A DNA stretch of 64,000 nucleotides from Epinephelus fuscoguttatus. Taxonomy: Eukaryota; Chordata; Actinopteri; Perciformes; Serranidae. Made by a program: the position numbers and the translations under genes. Below the pieces are notes generated by a model. The model did not search any database. It had not been told where the DNA came from and saw nothing but the letters and a program-made list of their open reading frames with translations. The DNA is taken from assembly GCF_011397635.1 (NCBI RefSeq), contig NC_064770.1, forward strand, positions 6,157,826 through 6,221,825. Direction: 5' to 3'. Each line of letters opens with the position of its first letter. The stretch's first letter is position 1. Below, one piece after another: positions 1 to 13,358 of the stretch.

Positions 1-637
1 TCTCATCTGCAGGGCTCTAGACCGCAACTGTTATTCACATTTCGCAACCATGGAGCACCAGTTCGACTTGCAAATAATAAGAATTTATGAAGGGAAGCGC
101 TGTCATTGTGTTTCCCTCTCAGAGTGAATAAGTCCTCACGTTTAAAGGTGCTGCTGTAATTTAATGTAAACTGTCTGCTAACTGCAAACATCTTACCGTT
201 AACCAAGTTCACGGCAAAAACATCAACACCTCAGGTCCGGGCCGAGCCGGAAATTAAAGCACAAATGGTTCCACTTTGATTTTTTAAATTCTAACAATAC
301 TTTATTTAACTTTATCATAACAATACGTTATTTAACTGAATTATGACAGGAGCTACTTTAGCTTTTTGAAAACTGTAGTTCATGTAATTATTTTGTTTAA
401 GAGAAGATTTCAAAATTTCGTGATATAATCCAAAAGTATTGCTATATTATTTTTAAGCTATATTGCCCAGCCCTACATCCAATGTCTTTTACTACATAAT
501 TATGGCAGTTTGTATAAAGACCATGGTGGGAGCCCTGATGTGTCAGCATGGTGTGGTGTACACTAAGTGGTTTCTGCACTCTGGTCACTACATAAGCATA
601 TAAAACATTGTCACAGTGATCTCTTTTTCTGTTGCAG
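1..637 (+). other. glyr1 intron (5' flank of first visible exon)
   Basis: No coding exon is seen here. The stretch ends in a CAG acceptor at 635-637 that opens the first visible glyr1 exon, so it is read as the 3' part of a glyr1 intron. It is AT-rich with no clear repeat structure. The upstream glyr1 exons (PWWP domain, AT-hook region) must lie before the window. Confidence 0.6.
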
Positions 638-3600
638 CCTGTGAAGGACGACCCACATTTCCATCACTTCCTACTCAGCCAGTCTGAGAAGGTAAGAGGA
701 AGCACGCTCAGTATTTTGACACCTGCACCCTATAATTTTTTTTCTTTCCTCCTTTTTTAAATTATTCATTTGCTCTACATGTCTGATCTCGTTCGTTAAG
801 GAATCTGGTGCTCTGTAGTCTTGGTCTGCTTGACTCTGATTTGGTCAGCGCTGATAAAGAGACAGCAGTGTTTGTTGTGGTACCTCCTGTGTGGGCCTGT
901 AACAGTTAAACTGAAACAATCTCTGGCAAAACTGATAAATCCTTTGTCAGCCTGTCATAGGGGTTTGGGCAGTGACATTTCTACTTTGAGCCCATGATGA
1001 CCCTGGGCACAGGTCCAAGTTAAAATCTAGTGTCTTAAATATCTATGCAATGATTCCTAATGGGTTGGTAGTTACAAAATATACAGAAACAAAACAATTT
1101 CATTCCATCATTTGAGTGTATGAGGTGATGCACCAATCAAATACATCAACTGAATACACAATACTGGCAATGATATTGGAGGGGATGCTGACCAGATGTT
1201 TCCAAATGGTGACTGATGTGCACTAAATGCTATTTGTTTGTAGCTGTTATTTTAGCAAATGTTTACTATAAAATTTTGTTATCACATATTTCGTTTTACT
1301 TAAATGTAAATTAATTCCTACAAAGTATACTGTTCACTATATTGGCATTTTTTCGTCACTGTGTTTGTGATTTTCGTAGCTTCCTCTTGAATGCGTGCTG
1401 CTTATAGTTTGGCATCTGGTCACCACTTTTATGAAGTCCCAACCTACCCTGTGTGCTGTGATAAAGAATGTCCTGACTGCAGAAAAATGATAAGAAAATA
1501 AGAAAATCCAGGCAGAGGGCAGAGGCCCTACAGAAAAAAATACACCGTCACACACTAAGAGTGGGTCATAGTGGGTCATTGAGAGGGATTACTTTAGTAT
1601 GAGTCTATACATTGTTGTTTAGGAAAATCCTGCGTAGTTTTCTTGTAAGATGCAGTGAATCCAATATGAAATTGGCATTTTCTTTGTGACGTGTGTAGAG
1701 AATGTTGGTCACATCTATATGATAGTTTCTTCACTGCCCACAGCCAGCCTCATCAATGGAACCCATCAGCAAGCGCCTAAAGATCATTGAAGAGGTAAAG
1801 TAACTAGTAATTTTCTAGTAAAACTAACCAGTCAAAATGTTCCAACTTTTATGGATTTATTTTAAGCTCTTCTACTCCACCCCTCATACAATAGACACAT
1901 TTTGTCTTTTTGTGGGGCACAGGGAATCTGAAGATTAATTTGAGACGCATCTTAGCTTTGTGTGTCAGGTTTTTCTAGTCATGAATCTGTAATAAACATT
2001 GTGTTTTGGTTAGATGCTTATTCAAACTTATGAGCATAGAGTTTATAATTTCAAAAAAATAGTTTTGCTACAATAATATGGCTACTATGGAACTAACGTC
2101 ATGACACATGATTAAAATTGGGCTCACTGAATCCACAAGAGTCTCAGCTTTCCACTCAGACCCCATTTATGCAATTCCAAGACTGTTTAGGTGATCCCAG
2201 TATTTAAATTTTTTATTTCAAATACAATAAAAATTAAAGTCTTCTAATTTCATGTAGTACAGACTCAACCTGTTATAGCCTTTGAAAGACAGTAATGTCA
2301 GTGGGGAATGTTTGTGTCTGCATGGAGTGGAGGAAGTTCATATTCATTTGAGCTTTTACAATTGAATTTTAAACTGCTGTGTTTTCAATAATAACATTTT
2401 GGGAATATATTTGGTTTAGAAAATAATGCATAGCAAAGCTAAATAAGGCCTCACTTTCCCCTCAGTATGAAATTGACGGTGTTGCTTTTGACTGTGCAGG
2501 AAACAGGGTCAACATCCATCCAAGCAGCAGACAGCACAGCCATCAATGGCAGCATCACACCCACAGATAAAAGGTATTCACACATCCTCAAAATGACTCA
2601 GTAAATTTAACCAAAAACATAGAACTGGCTTAAAGGAATACTTAACCTGCAAAATGACCATTTGTTGATGTTGAATTTGTAGAGAAAACTTTGTCTGTAT
2701 GCCTCCACCGAAAATTGGGAATATATATTAATTGTGACTGTTAAACGTGGTCCCTTATTTATATACAAATGGTCCTTGTTTGGGTGAAGTATTCCTTTAA
2801 CACTTAGGATTACTGTTACCAATTTTGTACCTTACCTTTTAATGGGTTACTTGGACATATGAATGCTCATTTTTTTGATCATGTTTGGATTTGTTTGTTG
2901 TTTTTGGACTTTGCCCTTCAGGATAGGGTTCCTGGGTCTGGGGCTGATGGGTAGCGGTATAGTTTCCAACCTGTTGAAAATGGGTCATGTTGTCACAGTG
3001 TGGAACCGCACAGCAGAAAAGGTACTGTAGTGCAACACAGAGTTACTGTCACACAGGCAATTGCATCATCCAGTGTCAAATAATCACTAATGTAGTGTCT
3101 AATGAACAAGGTGTCATTAATGTCAGTAGCCCTTATTACACAGAGATCGTGCTAAAGGGCCACTAAGAAGTCCTTACTTTATGCAGCCGACATTATACGT
3201 TATATGGAGTTATACGTTAGCAGCCGGTTGCTGCAACTAACAGCTAAGAGAGGTTGCGTTGAGTTACATGATGATGCATTCAAGCTCTATTAAGTACAAA
3301 AATGAGCAATGGGCAAAGGTAAATTATAACATTATCATGATGTGTTCGGTGTAATCTTGTAAAATTAAGTTTTTGGCGAAACTTTAAAATACAGCTATTT
3401 CAGGGAGAAATTTATGTTTTCACAACACTATAAAATAGATATTACAGAGGGAATTATGATATAATGTATATATTTAAAAGACTTTTAAAACATTTTTAAA
3501 AGATATTTTTCACGTGAAAGACTGTCTTAAAGGCTGTTTCCTAAATATTAATGATTGAAGTTATGGTCATTCAAAGATAGTGTGATAAAGGGCTTAATGA

Positions 3601-6600
3601 TGTTAAAACAGTCAGGTTGTGATTTTAGAATGAAGATTTTTTTGTTCCTCTGGTACAAAAGGGGGAATAAATAACATCAAACAAAAAATCAACAACAGTG
3701 AAAACACCGGCACCAGCTATCAGCCACATTTTAATTTTAAACATTGATACCGGCATTGATGCATCCCTACAATGAACATGACATTAATTGTACCAGAGGA
3801 TGGCTGCACTGATCAGATGCTTAATAAAAAGATTTGGTGCATATGCTGGCAAACCATGGAAGTATGATGTGCTGGCGTACTAATGATGACTTATTAAATA
3901 ACTCCTGCCTGCTGTGTTCCAGTGTGACCTGTTCATCCAGGAGGGAGCCAGGTTAGGCCGGACTCCTGCAGAGGTTGCTTCCATGTGTGATATCACTTTC
4001 TCCTGTGTCTCTGACCCAAAGGCTGCCAGGGATGTAAGTACCAGCTCCACACCAGTAAATGGCTTCCTGTGTAGGCGTGAATCACCTGCTTGTGGGTAAA
4101 AAAAAAACAAAACAACTTTTTTGTGGATTTGTTGCTCTCCAGTTGGTGTTGGGACCCAGTGGAGTGCTGCAGGGAATCAGGCCAGGCAAATGCTACATAG
4201 AGATGTCCACTGTTGACCCAGAGACCATCACAGAACTCTCACAGGTAAACACTAACAAAACATATACACAGCTTTATCCTAAGCACACAGGAAAAAGTCA
4301 TGCACTATTGAAATTGTTTTTTAATACACTTTTTACCATCAGAAACTATTCCAAATTCTTTAAATGACTGATGCTTCCCTCCCCCAAAATGTATATACAG
4401 TAGTATACGTTATTGTCATTGGAAGAATATAAGTATTGCTGTTTTTAATTAAATATATACAGTAGTAGCACTTACTGTCATTGCATTTTTGTAAGTATTG
4501 CTGTATCAAATTGTTATTTGATGTTTGAATGTCAGGTGATCACATCACGGGGTGGGCGTTTCCTGGAGGCCCCAGTGGCAGGAAGTCAGCAGCTCTCCAA
4601 TGATGGGATGCTGGTCATCCTGGCAGCTGGTGACAGAAGTGTCTACGAGGATTGCAGCAGCTGCTTCCAGGCCATGGGCAAGACCTCCTTCTTCCTGGGT
4701 ATGTAGGGTCTACTGATACATGTCAGCTCCCAGTTCAGTAAGACACATGTTATGGGTTCACTGTTGGATAGACTTACAATAGTTTTATCAGACATTAACA
4801 TGAACAACTTCTTGGCTGTTTGTTGGCTCTGCGGTTGCCAGGCAACCAGCAGAGACTCCAGGAAGTTACTGATCTCTGCTTGGCACATAACCTTCTGTAA
4901 ATGTTGAACTATCATTTTTATGCCTGTGACGCAGGCGATAGCTATGGCCGAATCTTTAAATATTTGTATTGAACAGCCAAATCGGATTTGATTGACATAA
5001 TTCTAAGTCGGGTACGGCCCTGTTCATCTGTTTCCAGTCCTTGCACTGCTGAGCTGAGCTAACTGGCTGCTGGCTTGAGTTCGATATTGGTAACCAGTGT
5101 TGAGCAAGTTACTTTCAAAATTTAACACATTACATATTACTAGTTACAGTCATTTAAAAGTAACAAGTTACTTTACAATATTACTATCTGCACAAAGTAA
5201 TGTGTTACTGAATACACTACTCTTTTGTTACTTTAACCAAATGACCTCAGGAGAACAACTAGGCATTATAAAATGAAAGAGGGTCATGTTGTTGTATAGC
5301 AGGTAATCAAAGCACAGTAGCTCCAGTTTATAGCAGGTACAAATCCAGTGGTGGGAGATATTGTACAGCCCAATGAAGTCTCTCCTCCGGAGTGCAGATC
5401 TGGCTCATTCTTGTGTTCACATACAGTAGTTACCACTTTTTATTAAAATCCCCTGCTTACATTAACAGTACCATGATGATACAGAACAATGAACTAGCCT
5501 AGATCCTTTTTAAATAACCAGAAATAACCAGAAAGCCTTGGACACAGAGACAGGCAGGCAGGGGATCAATGTCTGTTTAATTATGAGACATGGATGAATA
5601 TTTGTAGGCCTACAATATGAAACACAATAAACAAATGCTAAGGTTAGAACAACAAACATTTTGGCATACAAATCAGTCACTATGACAGACTCAAATAAAT
5701 TCACCAGAGCTGGAGGACCCACCTGTCAGTTCCCAGTGTGCCAGTAATCTTTAACAGTACCAGAGGGAGAGTTGTGTATAAGAAGGGGACAGTCGGCATT
5801 ACTCTGCCATTGTAGGGGATGTGAAAGGAAAACATCCAACATGCTCGCACACTCTTGACGACATCACCCAGATATGCTGATCACTGGGACTAGGATAAAA
5901 TAAACAATAGCAGAATGGGATACGTCATAGGTTTATGAATGGAAACACAGTGAACATGCTAATATGCAATATGGCATCACCCAGATGTGCTGATAGCTGG
6001 CACCCCAAAGCTATAACATGACAGTGATGACTTTTCTGTTTTGGTTAGAAGCAGGGAACAGCAGAATGACTGTAGTAAACATTAGCAATAAGAGAGAGCA
6101 TTGTTGTGGAAAATAAGTATTAAAACGATTTCAAATATTCACTAGTCAGAAATCAATATTTTTAACAACACTAGCAGATTATTAACCAGCAAATAGTGTA
6201 GGCTGCAATGTCCAGTGTCTTGTCAGTGAATGACCTCTAAAAAAAAAAAATCTACCTTTATTTTAGATCTGAGTCTCTCCTTTGGTTTCTGTCTAGTTTC
6301 TGTTTCTAGATGCTTGAGCTGCCGGATGACATCACATGACCACATTTTGAGTTCACTCATTGGTAGAGCTTTTACTGCAAGTCCCCTGCTCTGTGGCTAC
6401 CCAACATGAGTAAAAATCCAACTTCAGGCAAACAGAAATTTAGACATGGACACACTAAGGATTTTTGTCACGTGTGTGTGGAGACTGTCACATACTCCTA
6501 GCTTTATGTGTGCTTACAAATGTGTGTGTGTGGGGTTTTTTTTAGGTGAAGCGGGTAATGCAGCGAGGATGATGCTGATCCTGAACATGGTGCAAGGCAG

Positions 6601-8719
6601 CTTCATGGCCACCATTGCAGAGGGGCTAACCCTGGCCCAGGCCACAGGCCAATCACAACAGACCTTCCTGGACATCCTGTGCCAGGGCCAGATGGCAAGC
6701 ACTTTTGTGGACCAGAAATGCCAAAGTAGGTCCACGCAAAGGAAGTTTTAAGTTGTCTTTAAGTGACTTACCTAAACCATGCTCATGGTTGTCTTTAATA
6801 AACTGTATTTCTCAATTTCCTTTTAATGTTGCATGATAATTTTTTTTAGATTTTGGTGCCATAGAAAACAAGTTACATGAACACTGTCAGAGAATTTCAG
6901 ACAAAAATATTTGAAAATATCTTTAAAGTTATTCAATAATAATCATTTTCCTGCCTTGTCCAGATATTTTACAGGGCAACTTCAAGCCAGACTACTATTT
7001 GAAACATATTCAGAAGGACCTGAGGCTAGCCATTTCAATGGGTGACATGGCCAACCATCCAACCCCAATGGCTGCAGCTGCCAATGAGGTACAACTTAGG
7101 AATGTTGTTAGTTTTTACAACAATATTATTAATCTTTTGTTTTCTTTCTTTTTTCCTGTGAACTGTTGACCAAAGAATTGCCTTCCTCTTGGTACACATT
7201 AATTCTTTGGTTAAAGAGGATGGGGTACATTCCACACTCGGCCTAAGAAATACAATAGATCAATTAGTACATGTGAAGGCTTTAGAGACTAAATGAGTGG
7301 AGTGTGACACTGACTGTGTAAAACATAAACTAAAACAGAATGCAGTGATTTGCAAATCCTTTTTGACCCATATGCAGTTGAGTACATCATAAAGACAAGA
7401 TCATTTTATTTTCAAACTCGTGAAACATTTTTATTTAAAATGTAATATAAATATACACTTGTTCTGAATTTAATGCCTGCAACATGTTCCAGTAAAGTTG
7501 GAGCAGAGGCATGTTTAGCACTGTGTGACATCACCTTTTCTTTTAACAACACTCAGTAAGTGTTTGGGAACTGAGGACATGAGTTTTAAAAGTTAAATTC
7601 TTTCCCATTCATGCTTGATACATGACTTCAGTTGCTCAACAGTCTAGGGTCTCCATAGCCGTATGTTGTGTTTCATAATGCACCACACATGTTCAGTGGG
7701 AGACAGGTCTGGACTGCAGGTAGGTCAGTCTAGTATCTGCACTCTTACTATGAAGCCACGCTGTTGAAGCACGTGCAGAATGTTTCTCATTGTCTTGCTG
7801 GAATAAGCCGGGGCGTCCCCGAAAAAGACATCCTCTGGATGGCAGCATGTGTTCCTCCAAAACCTGTATGTACCTCTCAGCATTCAAGGTGTTTTCACAG
7901 ATGTAAGAGTTACCCATGATGCCATGGGCACTAACACACAATCTGGGTGGTCCTTTTCCTCTTTAGCCTGGTGAACACGACATCCATGATTTCCAAATAC
8001 AGTTCAAATTTGGCACAAAAGTCCGCTTGGACTCAAGAATGAACTGATTAGAATTTGGTGGTCAAAGGTCACTGTGATGTCACAAAACATGTTTTTGGCA
8101 ATAAGAATTAATATGTTTATCATGTCAAAATATCACACAGATGTTAAAAGGAATAAAATGACCAAGTGATGACATTGTATATCCAATAGGTCAAAGGTCA
8201 GCTTCACTGTGACATGATAATGTTCTGCAAAAAACACTTTTCTGTCCATTACTCAATGCCATGTCTCAGGAACAGAAGGGGAGACATTTGGTCAGATACT
8301 GAATTGGTGACACTAATCTTGGGTGTCCACCTTGAAACTTCTAGATCTTCTGTGCTGCTTGGGGAAAATGTGTGTGAAGCATCTGTGTTTTTACAGACAT
8401 GGATGTAAACTGTAAGTGCAACTTGACTGGTTTGTGGAAGCAAACACCCACGAGATGGGAATTCTAATATCTGTCCAAGCCATTGTGTGTTTTGGCACGG
8501 TACAGAAAATGGAAATTTTCTTCAATCCACCTGCAGTAAAATGAAATTGGTTCTAACATATTAAATATATAACCTAAATAACAATAGGGGTGAAGCACAT
8601 GTAATACACCTGAAACCTCTTTTGTTTGTTCTGTTCCTGTGCAGGTTTACAAGAGGGCTAAGGCACTGGACCAGTCAGACAATGATATATCTGCAGTCTA
8701 CAGAGCCTACATTCACTAG
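638..8719 (+). CDS. glyr1: glyr1 (NPAC/NDF), 3' part: KDM1B-binding linker and dehydrogenase-like domain
   Basis: Ten exons are visible: 638-691, 1744-1794, 2500-2573, 2922-3021, 3923-4033, 4143-4244, 4536-4698, 6546-6725, 6964-7088 and 8645-8719 (TAG at 8717). All have AG/GT borders and compatible phases, giving 344 residues; the human protein is about 553, so the PWWP domain and AT hook lie upstream. The first exon encodes the conserved linker [11 protein letters not shown], the region known in human to contact the demethylase KDM1B (LSD2). A Rossmann fold follows, with the dinucleotide-binding motif GLGLMGSG, and then the helical beta-hydroxyacid-dehydrogenase domain ([15 protein letters not shown]) ending AVYRAYIH. 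In active relatives a KxxxN motif holds the catalytic lysine; here the aligned stretch reads RMMLILN, with methionine in its place, as in other vertebrates. That fits a nuclear pseudoenzyme that tetramerises and binds nucleosomes for transcription through chromatin. Reading frame is intact throughout. Confidence 0.96.
5095..5235. repeat. GTAACT-rich interspersed repeat
   Basis: A stretch with many GTTACTTT/AGTAAC motifs within a glyr1 intron resembles a common teleost interspersed repeat that starts with GTGTTGRGCAAGTTACTTT. Only the motif similarity supports it; boundaries are approximate and the family is not assigned. Confidence 0.4.
7313..7940 (-). mobile_element. Decayed DNA-transposon-like repeat
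   Basis: Lies in the last glyr1 intron. The start (TGCAGTGATTTGCAAATCC) and the body match a repeat I recall as widespread in teleosts. On the minus strand, 7941-7693 reads an open stretch with [15 protein letters not shown], resembling the second catalytic aspartate region (QQDN) of DDE transposases. No intact transposase and no clear opposite terminal repeat remain. Subfamily is uncertain. Confidence 0.45.
7966..8466 (+). repeat. Interspersed repeat family A, copy 1
   Basis: This copy shares long similar stretches with 10263-10460 and 42149-42640. Shared motifs include TTGGACTCAA, GAACTGATTAGAATTTGGTG, GGTCAAAGGTCACTGTGA and the tail ACATGGATGTAAACTG followed by TTGACTGGTT. It is non-coding and sits just upstream of the last glyr1 exon, directly after the transposon remnant before it. 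The family name is unknown to me; it is defined here only by within-window similarity. Confidence 0.65.
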
Positions 8720-11700
8720 AGCGAGGTGTGACTTGCTTATCCTCTGGACCACACAGTCTTTAATCCCTTCTTATTTCTCCTTTGTCATGTAATGAGTTTT
8801 TTGTTTTGTTTTGTTTTAAATTCTAGTTGTTTTATTTCATTTTGCCACAGCGCCAGCCATGTTAGCTGCCCAAAAGTCATGGGGTTGTAATTCCTTTGTT
8901 AGAGGCAACCTTGAGCATTGCACTGACTGTACTGGGGGAATATATGCTGTATGAGTGCTCCAGATAAGGTTGTACTACTGCAATTTGCTGTGGGGGCAGA
9001 TTTGTGGATGCATAAACCCTAAAGAAGATTGTTTTTTGTTCATGTGCAAATGTTGAGTATATTTAATTGAGTGTGATCTTTGCTTTTCTTTTAAATGTCC
9101 AGAATTCCATGAGAGAAAACACCAAGAACATGCCACTGCATTGCCTTAATATTGTAACCCCTCGAGTCTATCAATTATAGTATTTATTTATGTTTCTTTT
9201 TAGGTCTTCTTGGTGCAGTCATGGCTTGTTTCTGTATTTCACAAGATGATTTATGCTTTTATGTTGGTGTTAATGATAATTTTTGAACAGGTTAAGGACA
9301 GAGCAACAATGTGTTGAGGCCTTAAAATGCAGTAATAATTGATACTTCTCATCAAGACTTGAGATTTCCACATTTGAAACCCTTTATTCTTGTGTTTGGA
9401 AGAGTTCTCATTTACAGTGTTTTTCTTATTTTAATATATTACTCTAAAACTAGATGAATCCACTTTTTGAGTTGTATTTTAACTGAATGGCATAATTAAG
9501 TCCTGATGTCAATTGTGTTTTTATCTGGTAGTTGGAGATAAAAGTTGTGGCTGGGTTTTGATGGCCAATTTTAGACCATCAATTAACAAAAGTTCACAAT
9601 TAAAAACCAAGCTAATGAAAGAGTTTCTGGTGGGTCAGTGGTTGGAGAGTTTGTTTCCTTTCAAAGACTGAAACTTAAAGCTGTCAAATAAATACATCTC
9701 CAGATCCAGAGTCTGCAGCTGATAGTAGATGGAATGGAGTTATTGAGAAAGTACTACATCAGTATAACCCCAAAACTCACTTCAACTAAACTGTTTTGGT
9801 AAATATGGAAATGTAACAATCAGTGTGAATATGAATTCTGTTTTATTTTTTTTTTTTTTACTTCGGGAAGGAGACGATCTTGACCACGTAGTAGAGGTCT
9901 TTGCAAGTCCACTCAGTTCTTAGCAAACAAGACCTTATTCAGGTCTGAAACTTGACAGATAAATTGGCTACATCAACTGCTATAGGTTCATAACAGAGTC
10001 ATCCTATATGTTGGCTCATAACTTATTTAAATGTCAGTACAGAAACTCTGATACCAAGGATATGTTTGAGGTAGTGAAGAAATGGTGTGTCTGTAACATA
10101 GTTTGTCTATCAGAGAGCACTAACAAGTTTGTTAATACGCTGTGAAATGTCCTACTCTCTGCATATACTGAGCACCATGCCTCAATAAACAGATGTAAAG
10201 GTCTTTAAAGATTTGTTTAAAAGAAGAGCATAGGGAAAAATTTTCAGTCACAATTATGTCTTTATGCAGGCAATAGCCGTAGCTTGAACTGTTATGTTTT
10301 CGGGTTTCCATCCCATTATTCTAAATGCAATATCTCAACAACGCCTCACAGGAATTTCTCCAAATTTGGCACGAACATCCACCTGGACTCAATAATGAAC
10401 TGATGAGATTTGGGTGGTCAAAGGTTAAGGTCACTGTGACCTTGCATCTGTCTGTTCCTTGTGAATGCAATATCCGATGAAGTCCGGTCTCAGGTGTGCA
10501 TGCCAGTAAGTCTAATACCCAAGTGGATCCAAGTGCACTCTTAAAAGTTGGGACGTTTGGAATAAACTGTGTGGTGCAGGAAGAGTGACACATACCTAAC
10601 ACTCTTTTCCAGTTTATGTGTCTGTTTATTCTGGAATCAACACATTGACCCACATTCACTTTTTAAATACATTTCTTCTGTTAGGGTAGATTTTATGGGT
10701 CCATTTTGGATTTGGCTCAGAATTTTGGCCCTGGGAAGACCTCTACTACGTAGCCTTACACATACTCTACACAAGTGTGCAGCTGTAAATGACAGTGTCC
10801 AACATATGTAACATATGTATATGTTGCATACTCAACCAGAGGTGTTCAATACCCGAGAAGGTAAAACAGCTGAGTACTAAAACTGTATCTGTCGGATTTC
10901 TGAAGACAAGACGGCTTTAATCTGTTGGGTGTCAGAGCGCTCTTCATTCTGCTAAAAGTGGTGCATGAAATAACAGCTTAATGATGTCTGTTCAAAAATT
11001 TGCAAAATACGTTTTTGGAATGTGGGTTTTATTTTTGGGCTCGTGTCTATCCCACGTGGTGTCAGGAAGTAGGTGAAGTAATAGGGATCGAGATGGTAAA
11101 TATGACAGCAAATTTCTATCCTCATAAGAAGGAGCACATCACCATGCGAGATGTGACTGATAGAAAATGAGCAAACTAGCAGCAAGCCCTGCTGTTCCTC
11201 CACTATAACCCATACAGTATGACATGAATCTAGAGAAAGCAGGAGAGAGTGCACCATTAGAAATTTTAATGGCTTCCTTGCAGGAAAAAGGAGCTCATGG
11301 TGTTTTTTTTTAATGCCCTTGGTTTAGATCAGTGTAAACTGTAAATTAATACATTACTCATAAAACTGAATCATTATGTTTCATGTAAAGAATCCAGCGT
11401 CCTGTTTTGAAAGACTTTCTGTTTGCTTAACAAATGATGCGAAAGGTTTTTGATTTAGCTGCCCCTTCCACACTCTAGTATAAAGAACAGTTTTTAGAAG
11501 ACAGATGTAAATAGCACATTAGGTTGCGTAGGGTTTCTTTTATATCTACAATAACCAGGATTACTGAAAATGACTCATTTTGGTTTTGATTCTACAGAGC
11601 AACTGTCTAACATCTTTGTTTCTTAATAATGTAGATTGTTCAGTTCAAGTGTAAATGGTTTATTAATATGTGGTTTGTATAATCTGGCTTATTATCGCAT

Positions 11701-11830
11701 TGAAATGACTTGGATCACGTTAAAGGAAGGAGGGTGTAACTTTGGTTTTGGGGGATATTTATGATTTTGTGTACATGTGGAAATATCAAGACTTTTGTGC
11801 TGTTTAATAAATCCTCTCCTGATTACTGAC
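8720..11830 (+). other. glyr1 3' UTR and downstream sequence, with candidate poly(A) signals
   Basis: No ORF of note follows the glyr1 stop. Canonical AATAAA hexamers lie at 9687-9692 and 11806-11811; either could end the transcript, and the sequence alone does not decide. The interval also holds a copy of repeat family A (10263-10460) and a 16-bp inverted repeat pair near 9889 and 10740. Confidence 0.35.
10263..10460 (+). repeat. Interspersed repeat family A, copy 2 (5' part only)
   Basis: Begins TTTATGCAGGCAATAGCC and shares TTTGGCACGAACATCCACC, TGGACTCAATAATGAACTGA and GGTCAAAGGTTAAGGTCACTGTGACC with the family A copies near 7966 and 42149. The 3' half of the family is absent, so this is a truncated copy. 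Confidence 0.6.
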
Positions 11831-11912
11831 GTGCACGTTTAATAACTGATCAAGTTAGAATGGCAGCTGTGCCTCAGGAGGAACAGTTGGTAATTATCAA
11901 TCCTGCCCGTTA

Positions 11913-11914
<2 letters not shown>

Positions 11915-11950
<36 letters not shown>

Positions 11951-11965
11951 AGAGAGAGAGAGAGG
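11915..11965. repeat. (TG)n followed by (GA)n microsatellite
   Basis: About 16 TG units at 11915-11947 are followed by a GA-rich tract at 11950-11965. The region lies between glyr1 and rogdi. Confidence 0.9.
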
Positions 11966-12300
11966 GAGGGAACAAGAGGCAAATTGAAAAGTACTTTGTC
12001 CATTAAGGTAGAAAATGCTGCATAAATGCAGTCCGTTTATCATTTTGTTACATTAAAGCTGAAGTGCAGGACTTGGACCCTAAAGAAAAATTTAAATCCA
12101 ACACTTATGTTTTAGCTTCCATTTTTCACAAGTTGAAGATCTTAGAATTTCATATGCACTCAATAGATAGCTTTCTCTGATTTTGATCACAAATTTGTTC
12201 AAATCCATGCGAGAGTGAGCACTTCTCCTTTTTCAGCATAGCTACCAGACAATCGGAGATCTCCGCCTTCGTCTAAAGACTGACTTGTGAGTCTATTTTC

Positions 12301-12870
12301 AGCATAATCCATCCACCTGACAGGTGTGACATATCAAAATGCTGATTAAACGGCATCACTACTACACAGGTGTACCTTGGGATGATCACAATAAAGGGCC
12401 ACTTCTAAAATGTGCAGTTTGATCACACAGCACAATGCCACAGATGTCCCTACAGCAATGCCAACCAGAGCTGTTGCCCGTAAACTGAATATTCATTTCA
12501 CCAACATAAGATGTCTCCAATGCTGTGTCCGTGAATTTGGCAGTACATCCAACCGACCTCACAACCATATAATTCGGTTACAGTAACAAACTACTGTCAA
12601 GACCCTGGTGAGGACAGTGAGCATGCAGATGAGCTTCCCTGACATGGTTTCTGATTGTGTGAAAAATTTTAAGTAATGTAAACCAATTGTTGCAACCACT
12701 GTTGGGGTGGCTGGTCTCAGATGATCTTGCAGGTGAAGACGCCGGATGTGGTGGTGCTGAGCTGGTGCTGAGCTGGCATGGTTACACAGTCTGTGGTTGT
12801 GAGGTTGGTCGGTTGTACTGACGAATTCATGGTAATGACATTGGAGACGTCTTTTTCATGGTACTTGTTC
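12301..12870. mobile_element. Rearranged Tc1-like transposon fragment (head-to-head inverted pieces)
   Basis: 12301-12565 reads in + orientation as the 5' part of a Tc1-like element (CATCCACCTGACAGGTGTG, then a coding-like piece GCAGTACATCCAACCGACC). From about 12605 to 12870 the related downstream transposase region appears on the minus strand, and the stretch around GCAGTACATCCAACC at 12540 recurs inverted near 12800-12835. The pieces therefore face each other, with about 45 bp present on both sides. No transposase reading frame survives. Confidence 0.6.
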
Positions 12871-13358
12871 ATAGAGGTTAAAATGTATAGGCTGCCCATC
12901 AGCTTTATCCATTGATGTGTGAGATTTATTATTGTAAATGTGATAGGCTTTGGCAGCTCATTATGATGCACTTGACCTAGCACTGTGGACTTTGAAGGAT
13001 CCAGCCCCTGAAGAAGGACAAAGGCTCTATTTCCCACCAGCCACTTTGAGGTGTCAAGACAGTAGCATGATGTCCTCTGTGGCTCTGGAGGGTCCTTATC
13101 AAGTCCTTATCATCAGCCTGAGTTACAAACTGGAGGTGTGGAGCTTAAAATATGTTGCCATTTACCAGGCAGGGAGGGAGGGTTCAAGAAATATGCCTTC
13201 AAGTTGCATCAAAGGAGATCAAGGATTTACTACTAAGGACTAAAAGTCAGGATATGTTACCCCCTGCTGCTTTGATTTTGACCAACACCTCTTTGAAGTA
13301 CCCAGCTTTTCTGGAGTGCAATTGTAATTTACTTTATCACCCTTTTAAAACTGAACCA

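Noticed and set aside
12950..13243. A 97-codon + strand frame
   Set aside because: It lies in repeat-like sequence with no domain, no splice logic and no family recognised; parts recur near 37422.
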